64,000 bases of DNA from Nicotiana tabacum (GCF_000715075.1 NC_134096.1:116062698-116126697), one strand, 5' to 3'; counted from the stretch's first letter, positions 44,903 through 57,279 are shown. Notes: generated from the letters alone by a model not told the origin. Program-made: numbers and translations.

Positions 44903-45550
44903 AAGGACATTTCAGAAAAATAGTCCTAAGGATTTGTAAGCTAACTGTGTTTAGGAATTTTAGTTAACTGTGCTTCTATTAAAGATGCATCTAATTAGGT
45001 CCTGGATTTTAGTTTTTTAGTTTAAATATTAAGGATATTTCAGAAAAATAGTCCTACGAATTTGTAAGTAATTTGAGTTAATTGTGCTTCTATTAAAGAT
45101 GCATCTAATTAGGTCCTGGATTTAGAAGATGCATCTAATTAGGTCCTGGATTTTAGTTTTTTAGTTTAAATATTAAGGACATTTCAGAAAAATAGTCCTA
45201 AGAATTTGTAAGCTAATTTTAGTTAATTGTTCTTCTATTAAAGATGCATCTAATTAGGTCCCGGATTTTAGTTTTTTAGTTTAAATATTAAGGACATTTT
45301 AGAAAAATAGTCCTAAGAATTTGTAAGCTAATTTTAGTTTATTGTTCTTCTATTAAAGATGCATCTACTTAGGTCCCGGATTTTAGTTTTGTAGTTTAAT
45401 TATTAAGGACATTTCAGAAAAATAGTCCTAAGAATTTGTAAGCTAATTTTAGTTTATTGTTCTTCTATTAAAGATGCATCTACTTAGGTCCCGGATTTTA
45501 GTTTTGTAGTTTAAATATTAAGGACATTTCAGAAAAATAGTCCTAATATT
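44903..45550. repeat. 115-bp tandem repeats with GGAC/GTCC hairpin upstream of the DUF1985 gene
   Basis: AAGGACATTTCAGAAAAATA followed by GTCCTAA occurs at 44903, 45031, 45175, 45290, 45405 and 45520. The last three intervals are exactly 115 bp; the earlier ones are longer or partial. The same GGAC...GTCC pairing as in the main arrays recurs with a longer loop. The array ends about 40 bp before the ATG at 45582. Confidence 0.8.
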
Positions 45551-45581
45551 TACGTTCTATTTCCATCTTTGTAGTGTGCTA

Positions 45582-46469
45582 ATGGAAGGAGATCGTGTTT
45601 TCAAGTTTGATGATTGGCGTAATTCGATGAGCTATTGGAAAAGAGATTTTCAGTATAAGGAAACAATAAAAAGTTTCTTGTCGAACACGCAATAGAAGAA
45701 GTTGAGGGATGGTGTTTTCGGAAACTTTTTCCGATTACAAGGTGTGAAGTTATGTGGTAGACTTATTCATTGTGTGTTGCTTTCAGAAATTATAAGCAAT
45801 GACTCGCATTCAATGACATTCAAGGTTTTTGATCATGAAGTAAAGTTTACACGTGAAGCATTCCAGATAATTACTGGGTTGAAATGTTCTTCTTCAGTGG
45901 ACTTCAAAGTTTTACGTGAAAGAGAGAATAGGCTTTCGAAAGTCTACTTCCCTGGAAAAGATAGAATCGAGTTAGGCGATTTGTGGCACTTTATTACCAG
46001 TCACCCATAGGGTACAACTGCATCATTTGTAGGCAGCCATGACGATACGGTGAAGTTGGCAACAATTTATTTTGTTGAATCTGTGTTGATGGGGAAGCGC
46101 AAGAATTGGAATGTGTCTGAGCGGGTAATAAAAATCGTAGATGACGATGAACTCTGCTCTTCTTTCAATTGGGTCTCTCTTTGTTATAAAAAGTTACTAA
46201 AATCATTGAAGAGCTGCTTGAAGTCCAAACAAAATACTTCAGACAATGAGAATGAGAAAGAGAAAGAGAAAGATAAAGAGAAGGACAATTATACTATACT
46301 TGGCTTCCCTTTCGCCTTCTATGTTTGGATTATGGAAGTATTCCCAATTTTTCAGGAAAAATAATTTGTTAACTTCAGAGAATGTGGGTTCCCTCGGATG
46401 CTATGTTATTCATATATGAAATCTCCACATTATGACACCCTATGTAAAAAGTACTTCCATAATGAAAAA
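45582..46469 (+). pseudogene. DUF1985 exon of the MULE Ulp1-type gene
   Basis: A long exon of the degenerate gene. It encodes MEGDRVFKFDDWRNSMSY, the DUF1985 core, an acidic/basic EKEKEKDKEKD stretch, and MLCYSYMKSPHYDTL near the 3' end, where DUF1985 proteins have a conserved PRMLCW-like motif. Three in-frame stops interrupt it. The donor GTAAGT follows at 46470. Confidence 0.65.
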
Positions 46470-46914
46470 GTAAGTTAACAGGATTACTTGCTATTTTTTT
46501 GTTTATGTATTTTAGTTCTGAATACTTACGTTTTTTTTCCTTATATAATAGTTGTATCAGTTGCTCGAGATGGTACCATTTCTTTCTTCTGAAGTAGATG
46601 CGAAGCCCACTAGTGTCATGTGCCATTGTCTCAAGATCAAAGTTCAATGCCTTCAACACAATTTGATGAAGTCTTGCTTAAGGAAATTGTTAACGTAGGG
46701 TTTCTGTCTTTGAATACCATTAGTTTTTTATTTGCTTATTTTTGCTTAAGAGACTTTTTTGTTTTTATGGTTTTTGATTCAGAGATTACCAGAGAAGTTC
46801 AAAAAGGATATGGAGATAGAATGTACTAGAATACATCAAAAAATAGCTTTATTAGAAAAAAGGATTCAAAATGACATCAAGGTAGTATCCTTAATTTCTG
46901 TGCTTGTAACTCTA

Positions 46915-48190
46915 AGTTAAGGACACCATGTCCTTAATTTTTGAGCTTGTAACTCTCAGTTTAGGACTACATGTCCTTAACTTTTTAACTTGTAACTCTA
47001 AGTTCAGGACTACATGTCCTTATTTTTTGAACTTGGAACTCTAAGTTAAGGACTGCATGTCCTTAATTTCTGTGCTTGTAACTCTAAGTTAAGGACCAAG
47101 TGTCCTTAATTTGTGATCTTGTAACTTGAAGTTTAGGACTACCTGTCCTTAACTTTTTAACTTGTAACTCTAAGTTCAGGACTACATGTCCTTTACTTTT
47201 TAACTTGTAACTCTAAGTTCAGGACTACATGTCCTTAATTTCTGTGTTTGTAACTCTAAGTTAAGGACCAAGTGTCCTTAATTTGTGAGCTTGTAACTTG
47301 AAGTTTAGGACTACCTGTCCTTAACTTCTTAACTTGTAACTCTAAGTTCAGGACTACATGTCCTTAACTTTTTAACTTGTAGCTCTAAGTTCAGGACTAC
47401 ATGTCCTTAACTTTTTAGCTTGTAACTCTAAGTTCAGGACTACCTGTCCTTAACTTTTTAACTTGTAACTCTAAGTTCAGGACTACATGTCCTTAACTTT
47501 ATAACTTGTAACTCTAAATTCAGGACTACATGTCCTTATTTTTTTAACTTGGAACTCTAAGTTCATGACTACCTGTCCTTAATTTCTGTGCTTGTAACTT
47601 GAAGTTTAGGACTATTTGTCCTTAACTTTTTAACTTGTAACTCTAAGTTCAGGACTACATGTCCTTAATTTCTGTGCTTGTAACTCTAAGTTAAAGACCA
47701 AGTGTCCTTAATTTGTGAGCTTGTAACTTGAAGCTTAGGACTACCTGTCCTTAACTTTTTAACTTATAACTCTAAGTTCAGGACTACATGTCCTTAACTT
47801 TTTAACTTGTAACTCTAAGTTCAGGACTACCTGTCGTTAACTTTTTAACTTGTAACTCTAAGTTCAGGACTACATGTCCTTAACTTTATAACTTCTAACT
47901 CTAAGTTCAGGACTACATGTCTTTATGTTTTTTAAGTTGGAACTCTAAGTTCAGGACTACCTGTCCTTAATTTCTGTGCTTGTAACTTGAAGTTTAGGAC
48001 TATTTGTCCTTAACTTTTTAACTTGTAACTCTAAGTTCAGGACTACATGTCCTTATTTTTTGAACTTGGAACTCTAAGTTCAGGACTATATGTCCTTAAT
48101 TTCTGTTCTTGTAACTCTAAGTTAAGGAACACTTGTCCTTAATTTTGAGCTTGTACCTCTATGTTAATGACCAATGTCCGTAACTTATAA
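46915..48190. repeat. 43-bp palindromic array in an intron of the Ulp1-type gene
   Basis: Fills the intron 46882-48232. The unit has a different spacer from elements A and B (AACTTGTAACTCTAAG) and a core of TTCAGGACTACATGTCCTTAA type, so only the inner GGAC/GTCC pairs and flanking TTAA are constant. The period is still 43 bp. Confidence 0.85.
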
Positions 48191-48546
48191 GCAGCTAACA
48201 TTCTGATTCTTATTTTAAATACTATCTCACAGGCTTTAAAGAAAAACCTAGGATCAAAGATTGATACTTTTATAAAGCTTCTTGATAAACCTCATGAAAG
48301 GACCATAGAGTGAGAACCTAGTGTTCCAATTAGCAAAGATGCAGTTGATGATCAATGTGATGATATAGATGTGCATGTAGAAGATCATTATGAAAGCGAT
48401 TATAGAGATGCGCATCTAGAGGATGAAACTGATATTGGCATCGAAATTGGGAAAGGTTAGATACAGTTTTTGAATTTGTTATCATTGAAATTTATATTCA
48501 ATAGCATAATACATATAAACTTTTTTGTGATTACAAATGTGTGTAG

Positions 48547-49340
48547 AATCTTTTGATGGAGTGCAAGTTTAAGATGGAATGGAATGTCAAGACCAGGAAA
48601 ATCCAAAAGAGACAAGTGTAACATACATAATTTGTAAATCTGGAGTGCAATCTCAGGATTTAGAAAATCCATTGGGAACAAGTATAAATAAGATTGTATG
48701 CAAATGTGTTGAAAAAATATATGATCTATCTACACCTCTCTCACTTAAAGAGAAATTTGGAAATCCAAATGATGCCAATCAAGGTTAGATGGAATTTTCA
48801 TGACATGTTGAATGTTAGTTTTAGTAAACTATTAGTAACAAGTATTAATTGTAAATATTACAGAATCTTTTGAAACTGCAAGGAAAGAAGATGGAGTGGA
48901 CTATCAAGATGATGAAATTTCAAAAGAGAGAAGTGGAGAACAATCTCAAGACATAGAAAATACCCAAGGAACAAGCATAAGTGAGATTGTTTGCAAATGT
49001 ATAGAAGGAACGTATGATATCTCTACACCTCTCTCTCTTACAGACAATATTGGAAGCCAAAGAAATGCTAGTCAAGATAATGATTTAACTGGCATGATCT
49101 TGACAGTTGCAAAAGGTTAGACGAATTTTTTTTTCATATTATACATGTTTGTTTTAATCAAAGATTAGTAACAAGTACTAATTGTGTTAGCTCCTATAAA
49201 TATTTTTCAGAATCTTGTGAACTTGCAATCGAAAAACATGGAGAACAGTTGCAAGATAAAGAAAATGCAAGCAATATGTCAGCACCATTGTCTGTTAAAG
49301 AAATACAAGAAGGCAGCGTGGCCAAACACATGTATTGATT
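48547..49340 (+). pseudogene. Tandemly duplicated exons in the MULE Ulp1-type gene
   Basis: Three successive exons begin AATCTT(T/G)TG right after an acceptor CAG/TAG, and the first two end before a GGTTAG donor: 48547-48783, 48864-49115 and 49211 to about 49338. The encoded text is repeated: SQDLENPLGTSINKIVCKC...DLSTPLSL, SQDIENTQGTSISEIVCKC...DISTPLSL, and LQDKENASNMSAPLSVKE. Phase is the same (phase 1), so the exons could be added without shifting the frame. A stop lies in the first (GVQV then TAA). The function of the module is unknown. Confidence 0.65.
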
Positions 49341-49939
49341 GTGTTCTTAATATTATATTCATAATTCAAATTGTCAGGACATTTCAAAAATTATGTCCTT
49401 AGTTTTTGTCTCTTCATTTGACAATTCATAGAATTGACGACTTGCAGCAAACTAATATATATGTAGTGTTGCTTGCAGAGCAAATAAAAAATGAAGCCGC
49501 TAACCAATATACTAGGAAAAGGAAGAGAGATAGTATTGGTTTTGATGGTCCATCATTTGCTATTCTTACTCCTACTCCTCCGACTACACAAATGAGCATT
49601 GATGAGGGTTTGTCTATGGAGGTTGAAGGAAATGTTGAAGAAGAGCTTGGTCGAGGGAAAAGGATTAAGAAGCTTAGTTGGCAATTGAAATCTCCTTTTG
49701 AACAGAAAAGAAAAAGAGGAACATCGATGGCGCACAATAAAAATACTCCTAAGTATACAAGCTGGATAAAATCAAAATATACTCGTACATGTATTTTTCA
49801 TTATGCCAAAGATAATTAAAACTTATTGAAGAAATTCATTGGGTGGTTGGGCAAGGAGAAAAGGAAAGGTCGCAAAAAAGTGTAAGTCCCAAAATGTATT
49901 CATTATTTCTTAATTGCTTACATTTGTGTCTTGAACTTA

Positions 49940-52480
49940 TAATTTTAAATTCAGGACTAAGTGTATTGAGCTTCCAACTCTAACTTCATGACTAAATGTC
50001 CTAAATTTTTGAGCTTGTAACTCTAAGTTAAGGATTAAGTCTCCTTAACTTTTGAGATTTTAAGTCTAAATTCAGGACTAAGTGCCCTTAACTTTTTAAC
50101 TTGTAACTGTAAGTTAAGGACTACCTGTCCTTAATTTTTGAATTTGCAACTCTAACTTCAGGACCAAGTGTCCTTAATTTTTGAACTCCCACTCTAAGTT
50201 CAAGACCAATTGTCCTTAACTTATGAGCTTGTTACTTTAAGTTCAGGACTTTAATTTATGAGCTTGTAAGTCTAAGTTCAGGACCAAGTGTCCTTAACTT
50301 TTGAACTTGTAACTGTAAGTTAAGGACTACCTGTCCTTAATTTTTGAATTTGCAACTCTAACTTTAGGACCAAGTGTTCTTAGTTTTTGAACTTCCACTC
50401 TAAGTTCAGGAACAATTGTCCTTAACTTATGAGCTTGTTACTCTAAGTTCATAACTAATTGTCCTTTAATCTATGAGCTAGTAAGTCTAAGTTCAGGACC
50501 AAGTGTCCTTAACTTTTGAACTTGTAACTGTAAGTTAAGGACTACATGTCCTTAATTTTTGAATTTGCAACTCTAACTTCAGGACTAAGGGTCCTTAATT
50601 TTTGAACTTTCACTCTAAGTTCAGGACTAATTGTCCTTAACTTATGAGCTTGTTACTCTAAGTTCATGACTAATTATCCTTTAATTTATGAGCTAGTAAG
50701 TCTAAGTTCAGGACCAAGTGTCCATAACTTTGGAACTTGTAACTGTAAGTTAAGGACTACATGTCCTTAATTTTTGAATTTGCAACTCTAACTTCACGAC
50801 CAAGTATCCTTAATTTTTGAACTTCCACTCTAAGTTCAGGACCAATTGTCCTTAACTTTTGAGCTTGTTACTCTAAGTTCATGACTAATTGTCCTTTAAT
50901 TTATGAGTTAGTAAGTCTAAGTTCAGGACCAAGTGTCCTTAACTTTTGAACTTGTAACTGTAAGTTAAGGACACCCTGTCCTTAATTTTTGAATTTGCAA
51001 CTCTAACTTTAGGACCAAGTGTCCTTAATTTTTGCACTTCCACTCTAAGTTCAGGATCAATTGTCCTTAACTTATGAGCTTGTTACTCTAAGTTCAGGAC
51101 TTTAATTTATGAGCTTGTAAGTCCAAGTTCAGGACCAAGTGTCCTTAACTTTTAAAGTTGTAACTGTAAGTTAAGGACTACCTGTCCTTAAATTTTGAAT
51201 TTGCAAATCTAACTTCAAGACCAAGTGTCCTTAATTTTTGAACTTCCACTCTAAGTTCAGGACCAATTGTCCTTAACTTATGAGCTTGTTACTCTAAGTT
51301 CATGACTAATTGTCCTTTAATTTATGAGCTAGTAAGTCTAAGTTCAGGACCAAGTGTCCTTAACTTTTGAACTTGTAACTGTAAGTTAAGGACTACATGT
51401 CCTTAATTTTTGAATTTGCAACTCTAACTTCAGGACCAAGTGTCCTTAATTTTTGAACTTCCACTCTAAGTTCAGGACCAATTGTCCTTAACTTATGAGC
51501 TTGTTACTCTAAGTTCATGACTAATTGTCCTTTAATTTATGAGCTAGTAAGTCTAAGTTCAGGACCAAGTGTCCTTAACTTTTGAACTTGTAACTGTAAG
51601 TTAATGACTACATGTCCTTAATTTTTGAATTTGCAACTCTAACTTCAGGACCAAGTGTCCTTAATTTTTGAACTTCCACTCTAAGTTCAGGACCAATTGT
51701 CCTTAACTTATGAGCTTGTTACTCTAAGTTCATGACTAATTGTCCTTTAATTTATGAGCTAGTAAGTCTAAGTTCAGGACCAAGTGTCCTTAACTTTTGA
51801 ACTTGTAACTGTAAGTTAAGGACATCCTGTCCTTAATTTTTGAATTTACAACTCTAACTTCAGGACCAAGTGTCCTTAATTTTTGCACTTCCACTCTAAG
51901 TTCAGGATCAATTGTCCTTAACTTATGAGCTTGTTACTCTAAGTTCAGGACTTTAATTTATGAGCTTGTAAGTCCAAGTTCAGGACCAAGTGTCCTTAAC
52001 TTTTGAACTTGTAACTGTAAGTTAAGGACTACCTGTCCTTAAATTTTGAATTTGCAACTCTAACTTCAGGACCGAGTGTCCTTAATTTTTGAACTTCCAT
52101 TCTAAGTTCAGGACCAATTGTCCTTAACTTATGAGCTTGTTACTCTAAGTTCATGACTAATTATATAAAGACATCCTGTCCTTAATTTTTGAATTTGCAA
52201 CTTTAACTTTAGGACCAAGTGTCCTTAATTTTTGCACTTCCACTCTAAGTTCAGGATCAATTGTCCTTAACTTATGAGCTTGTTACTCTAAGTTCAGGAC
52301 TTTAATTTATGAGCTTGTAAGTCCAAGTTCAGGACCAAGTGTCCTTAACTTTTGAACTTGTAACTGTAAGTTAAGGACTACCTGTCCTTGAATTTTGAAT
52401 TTGCAACTCTAACTTCAGGACCAAGTGTCCTTAACTTATGACCTTGTTACTGTAAGTTCAGGATCAAGTGTCCTTAATTA
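49940..52480. repeat. Higher-order palindromic array (5 x 43 = 215 bp, grouped to 851 bp)
   Basis: Lies in the intron 49882-52535. The marker GTAACTGTAAG occurs at 50103, 50309, 50524, 50739, 50954, 51160, 51375, 51590, 51805 (as GTAACTGTAAG), 52011 and 52360. The intervals are 206, 215, 215, 215, 206, 215, 215, 215, 206 and 349. Within each 215-bp block five 43-bp monomers with distinct spacers follow in fixed order; the 206-bp block has a 9-bp loss in one monomer. The 206+215+215+215 pattern repeats, giving an 851-bp second-level unit. Confidence 0.85.
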
Positions 52481-52768
52481 GGAATTGAGGACTAACTTAT
52501 AAACTTTCTTACTTTGATATTTTCAAAATTTTCAGGGGACAAACTAATATATATGCTGAGGATAATGGTGTGAGAAAGAATCCATATAAATTGTACCATC
52601 AAAAAATCAGTAAAAAAATATTCTTCGTTGAGCCTGCAGATAGTAGCTTTGTACTTGATGATAAGCTTTGATAATTCACAAGGCATTTGTTTTCTTTCTT
52701 CTTAATTTATTGTTTTTTAATTATTTTTGACTGATGGATTTTTTTTCTTTTTTTGCCTTTTTATGAAG

Positions 52769-53564
52769 CATATTGACAATGCCCTGTATTATTTGAGAAG
52801 AAGGAATGCTACCACCCTTGCGCCCATCCTTTTCATTGCACAACTACAGATATACTTTTTGATAACTATATGCTAATTGTGTATAAGGATTTCAATAAAG
52901 ATGCTTCAGATTTGTTTTGGTGTGATGATAATCAGTTGGTTCTCACACCATATGTGTGGGGTGACAATCGTAGATGTGGAATTGCTTGGGCAGAGGTTGA
53001 CAAAATATTTTTTCCATGTCGGCTTCCTTTAGAAGATAATGATCTTGTAACACATTTTCTTTTGGGGGTATTGGACTTGAATGAGAGAAAGATTGATGTG
53101 TACGATTCCATATATAGTGAGCCATATGAGCAAGGAATGAAACACATTGAAATGTATGCACGCATGATCCCCCACTTGCTAAAGTTCTTACAGTTTGAGA
53201 AAAATCACAAGTCTTTTGGAAATGCATTCAACAAATTTGATATTCAGTGGCAAATATCACCACACCAAACTGGATCGTACGTGTTGTCATTTGCTATATA
53301 ATTTATATGTACTTTAGATTTATTTTATTAAAGATATTGTTTAATTGACTCCATATTTTTCTTAGGACTGATTGTGGTGCATTCCTAATCAAGTATGTGG
53401 AGTTGTTGATGATGGGAAAGGATGTGGAGAAATTCCAACCTGAGGACATATCAAACTTCAGACTTGCAGCAAATCTTTGGGCACATGGAGAGTGGAAAAG
53501 AAATTCTGATTTTGATACATTACTAGAAAGTGTCAGCGACGACTATGATAGTGAAAATGACTGA
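52769..53564 (+). pseudogene. Ulp1 (C48) peptidase catalytic exons of the MULE gene
   Basis: Two exons (52769-53276 and 53366-53564) joined at TC|G give the conserved order: Trp-rich strand (VLTPYVWGDNRRCGIAWAEV), catalytic His followed by Phe in place of the usual Trp (THFLLGVLDL), catalytic Asp (DVYDS), and the Cys box (TDCGAFLIKYVELLM). The frame is open from about 52800 to the TGA at 53562-53564, although the first ten codons (HIDNALYYLRR) are one base out of frame. Of all the MULE coding sequence, this stretch is the least damaged. Confidence 0.75.
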
Positions 53565-53584
53565 TTTGTTGAAGGATGAAAATA

Positions 53585-53760
53585 ATATTCAGGACATATT
53601 TTTCTGAAATGTCCTGAACTTCTGGAAATCTAGATAATAATCTGAGATTTTCAGAAGTTAAGGACATTTTAGAAATTTATGTCCTTAATATTAGATTCAT
53701 ACTTGAAATTTTCAGGACTTGTAAAAGATTATGTCCTTAAGTTTTACTTGTACCAATCTC
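53585..53760. repeat. Single GGAC/GTCC hairpin units in the 3' region of the Ulp1-type gene
   Basis: Isolated inverted-repeat units of the same family occur at 53588-53620, 53656-53695 and 53713-53742. They have longer loops (ATTTTTCTGAA and similar) than the arrayed version. Confidence 0.6.
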
Positions 53761-54062
53761 ATTTTAAAAATAAAGATATAGCAAGTTGCAGGCATCAAAT
53801 TATATAAAGAAAAGGACTTTCTTGTTTACTTAGGGCAAGAATAAAATCCCATAAACAATAATTGGTCCGACAAAGGTAAATTGAACTCCCAGAAAAAGAA
53901 AAAGAAACAAAGAGCACGTAATTGCAAAGAAACTTTAAAAATTCAGGACATCTTTTATATAACCATCTGCTAATGTTTACTTGCTCAAATAAAAACAATC
54001 TAAATGAATCCAATTTATAGCAAAAACTTAAAAGAGTAGATAAACATAAGTTGATATATCTA

Positions 54063-57000
54063 TTATTCTCTATGCTTCCTTGAAAATGGATGGACTGCCG
54101 AAGAATATATACAAGATGTTCTATTATGACCAATTCTTCTGCAACGACCACATTTGAATGTTATTTTTGATGATTCAGTAGCTGGAATATGCCTTTTCTT
54201 CTGCCTTCTACCTGGCGGGACTTTGAAATCTGAAGGTTTAATAATTTATGACTTAACACTCTCTGGTACAATCCAAGAATCCGTATGTCCTACAGGATGT
54301 ATTTGTCTTTCATATGTTTTCAGCCAAGATTCCTTTAAGTACCAGTCCGAGCAGAAATTGGACTTCTTGATGTTTCTCTTCTCGATAGCTGCAATTGCAT
54401 GTATACATGGTAATTCATCAAATTAAAACTGAAAACAATCACATGTTCTTTTGTTTAAGTCCACCAAGAAAGTAATTCCTTCTTCCTCAACTCTAGAACG
54501 CCATGAATCAACAGGGAAGACCTTCAAAGTTGAAAAACTATAAGTTAGTACATTATGTTAAATTATCATTAAAATAATAAGCTTAAGTAAGAACATAATA
54601 CTTACATTTAAAGTAAAAGTTAAATCTATATTTTTCTTCAATTCCTCTTCTACCCAACAAGAAACGTCATAAAAAGTTCCTTCTGCTTCATTTCTTCTTT
54701 CATAAAGCCAACGTTGTAGCTAATAGCACATAATTTATTAACTCAACTATGTTTGTTGTGAGCATGTCATATCTTCGTCGTGGACTACAAGAACATACCC
54801 ACCTTTCCGGTGGTTCTTCCATCAAGTAGTCAAAAGTCTTCTTATCAACTTTTGCTATATCTGACATGTATAGATCAAATTTTTTGCGCCTGTATACTCT
54901 TGCAGCACTTTGAAAAATTTTTATGACCTCACTTTTCACTTTCCTTCGCTTTAGGTTCTGCTCCAAATGATAGATACAAATCCCATGGTGGCTTTTAGGA
55001 TATACCTTTGCAATGCCATGTGCAATAGATTGATGCCTGTCCGACAAAAAAATTAAATTGTCACGGCTCCCAATTGCATTGCGAAGCTCACTAAAGTACC
55101 ACTCATAGGAATTGTTATTTTCAGATTCTGCACTTCCAAAGGCTAGTGGGAATATTTGGTTATTTGCATCCTTTGAAACTGAAATCATTTAAACACCATG
55201 ATATTTTGACTTCAAAAAAGTTGCATCAACAGCAGTCACTGATCTACAATGATTTCAACCAGCTATTGATGATCCATATGCAAAAAACATATAAAGAAAC
55301 CTGAAAATACAGTTTAACAGAAGGTTAAAAATACAGGACACCAAATCCTTAACATTTACACTGCACACATCAAAGTTAAAGACATCTTGTCCTTTAATAT
55401 TTTCAGTGCACACATCAAAGTTAAGGACACAATGTCCTTAACATTTTCAGTGTACACATCAAAGTTAAGGAGAACTTGTCCTTAACTTTTATGCACACAT
55501 CAAAGTTAAGGACACCATGTCCTTAACTTTTACAATGCACACATCAAAGTTAAGGACACCATGTCCTTAACTTTTACAATGCATACATCAAAGTTAAGGA
55601 CGCCATGTCCTTAACATTTTCACTGCACACATCAAAGTTAAGGACACCATGTCCTTAACATTTTCACTGTACACATCAAAGTTAAGGACACCACGTCCTT
55701 AACATTTTCACAGCACACATCAAAGTTAAGGACACCATCTCGTTAACTTTTTTACTGCACACATCAAAGTTGAGGACACCATGTCGTTAACATTTTTACT
55801 GCACATAGCAAAGTTAAGGACACAATGTCCTTAACTTTTTCACTGTACACATCAAAGTTAAGGACACCATGTCCTTAACTTTTACAATGCACACATCAAA
55901 GTTAAGGACACCATGTCCTTAACTTTTTCATTGCACACATCCAAGCTAAGGACACCATGTCCTTAGCTTTTTCACTGCACACATCAAAGTTAAGGACACC
56001 ATGTCCTTAATATTTTCATTGCACATATCCAAGTTAAGGACACCATATCCTAAAGTCTATAAAACAGACTAATAAACTCTTTTTGATTGTTTACTTGTTG
56101 TTGTCGTCTATCTTTATGTTAGTGTATGTTCCTGGATTTTTACTTTTCATCATATACAAGTATGAAGACAATAATTCATAATTCTCTTTAGGAGTTCCTC
56201 TTATTAAAGCTGAAGCACGTTGAATAGCACGCCACGCCTTGTGATAACCAATGTCTAGTCCATGCAATTTTTGCATTTCTGCCATGACAAAGGCTGGTGT
56301 AACTTCAAACCTTGGGTCTCGAAGATTGTCGATAATGTAACCACTAATCAACTTTGAAGTTGCATGCCTTTGATCAGCTTTCATAGTGTTAACTGAGCAG
56401 TCATGATTTTTCTCAATCTTTACTATCTTGAATAGTGTTGAATCTTTAATTCTGAAAGCACGCACACACCACCCACACCTATCATCATTGCATTTCAATG
56501 AATATCTTGTTGAGCTTGATCTAACAACCTTGAATTCAAAATGTCCTTTAATTGCTATATTAGAAAAACAGTTAATTATACTCTTCTTTTTGTCAAATAT
56601 TGATCTCACTTTTATTTCATCCAACGAAGCATTTTCTCTTAATCTCGTAGTTGGGGATTCTTTTTGTTTCGAATTTGAGCTTTGTCTAGTTAGTTGAGTA
56701 AAGGTTTTTTAAGCAACTTTTTCTATCACCGGTGCACTCTCTAAGACTTGAATACCCAAATCTTGTTCGTTGTCAATCTCTATAATGCTTTGTCCTTCTA
56801 CTTGAATAGAATCAAATGTTTGAAGCACCTCTTTAGTTATTGGTTGAGCTTCAACCACATCTATTTCCATTATCTGTTGGCATTTGTCTTGATTGTCTTG
56901 TTGAGTTTCTGTATTGACATGTTCAAAGGTGCTTGTAGAATCAAAAACTTTTTCCAAAATATCAACAATGAAACGACAGCCCTTGAAGAGTGAATGACTT

Positions 57001-57269
57001 TTTAGTAACTCTATACATGTGTGAAGATCTATATCTTTGGATACAAGCATTCCCTTGCTTGTTCCCAGATTGATATCAAACCATATCATTGCTTCAAACT
57101 TGTCTCTATCCAATTCAATAACTTCAAAGACCTGGTTAATGAAATCTTCAAATCGAATTGCCTCAGGTACTAGAACAAGCTTTGTTTGATGATCAAGATA
57201 CTTATAGTCTGCAGTCCATCTACCATTAAAAGCAACTTTAATACATATTGTATCCATCCTGCAAGTCAA
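54063..57269 (-). pseudogene. MuDR-type MULE transposase gene, intron-containing, degenerate
   Basis: From 57269 leftwards: a MuDR N-terminal region (MDTICIKVAFNGRWTADYKY, ending EKVA with a TAA at 56709); a MULE DNA-binding zinc-finger region (YSLKCNDDRCGWCVRAF, NHDCSV); and the HGLDIGYHKAWRA motif. After an intron filled by the 44-bp array comes the catalytic core: DATFLKSKYHG (first Asp), DANNQIFPLAFG, SDRHQSIAHGI (second Asp), YPKSHHGICIYHL and NIVELINYVLL. The C-terminus has a CCHC knuckle KCGRCRRIGHNRTSC near 54130 and a stop at 54063. In-frame stops at 56709, after SSIAGW, and after KYHGV make it inactive. The encoded product would be the DDE transposase acting on the terminal inverted repeats. 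Confidence 0.8.
55330..56055. repeat. 44-bp palindromic array in the transposase intron
   Basis: The most regular array in the window: spacer CATTTTCACTGCACACATCAAAG, then arms TTAAGGACA/TGTCCTTAA with loop CCA. It separates the zinc-finger exon (ends 56091) from the catalytic exon (starts near 55310) on the minus strand. Confidence 0.85.
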
Positions 57270-57279
57270 GAAAATGGGA

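Larger units (their letters stand above)
45582..53564 (+). pseudogene. MULE-borne DUF1985/Ulp1-like cysteine protease gene, multi-exon, degenerate
   Basis: Ulp1-type (C48) peptidases cleave SUMO conjugates or precursors; Kaonashi MULEs carry such a gene fused to DUF1985. From the ATG at 45582 the frame encodes a DUF1985 region (FFRLQGVKLCGRLIHC, REAFQIITGLKC). TAG stops occur at 45693 and 46008, and another stop follows FQEK. Recognisable exons: 46783-46881, 48233-48456, 48547-48783, 48864-49115, 49211 onward, a Lys-rich exon ending 49881 (KRKRD, GRGKRIKK), 52536 onward, 52769-53276 and 53366-53564. The protease core shows W-x-EVDKIFFPCRLP, catalytic His in VTHFLLGVLDL, Asp in DVYDS and, after splicing at 53276/53366, Cys in STDCGAFLIKY. 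One frameshift near 52800 precedes the core. All large minisatellite arrays in this gene lie in introns. Confidence 0.7.

Noticed and set aside
46915..52480. Centromeric or telomeric satellite
   Set aside because: The arrays are bounded by exons and termini of one MULE and occur in separate introns, so they belong to the element, although the higher-order structure resembles satellite evolution.
54154..54426. Plus-strand open frame in element C
   Set aside because: It is the complement of the transposase C-terminus with its CCHC knuckle.
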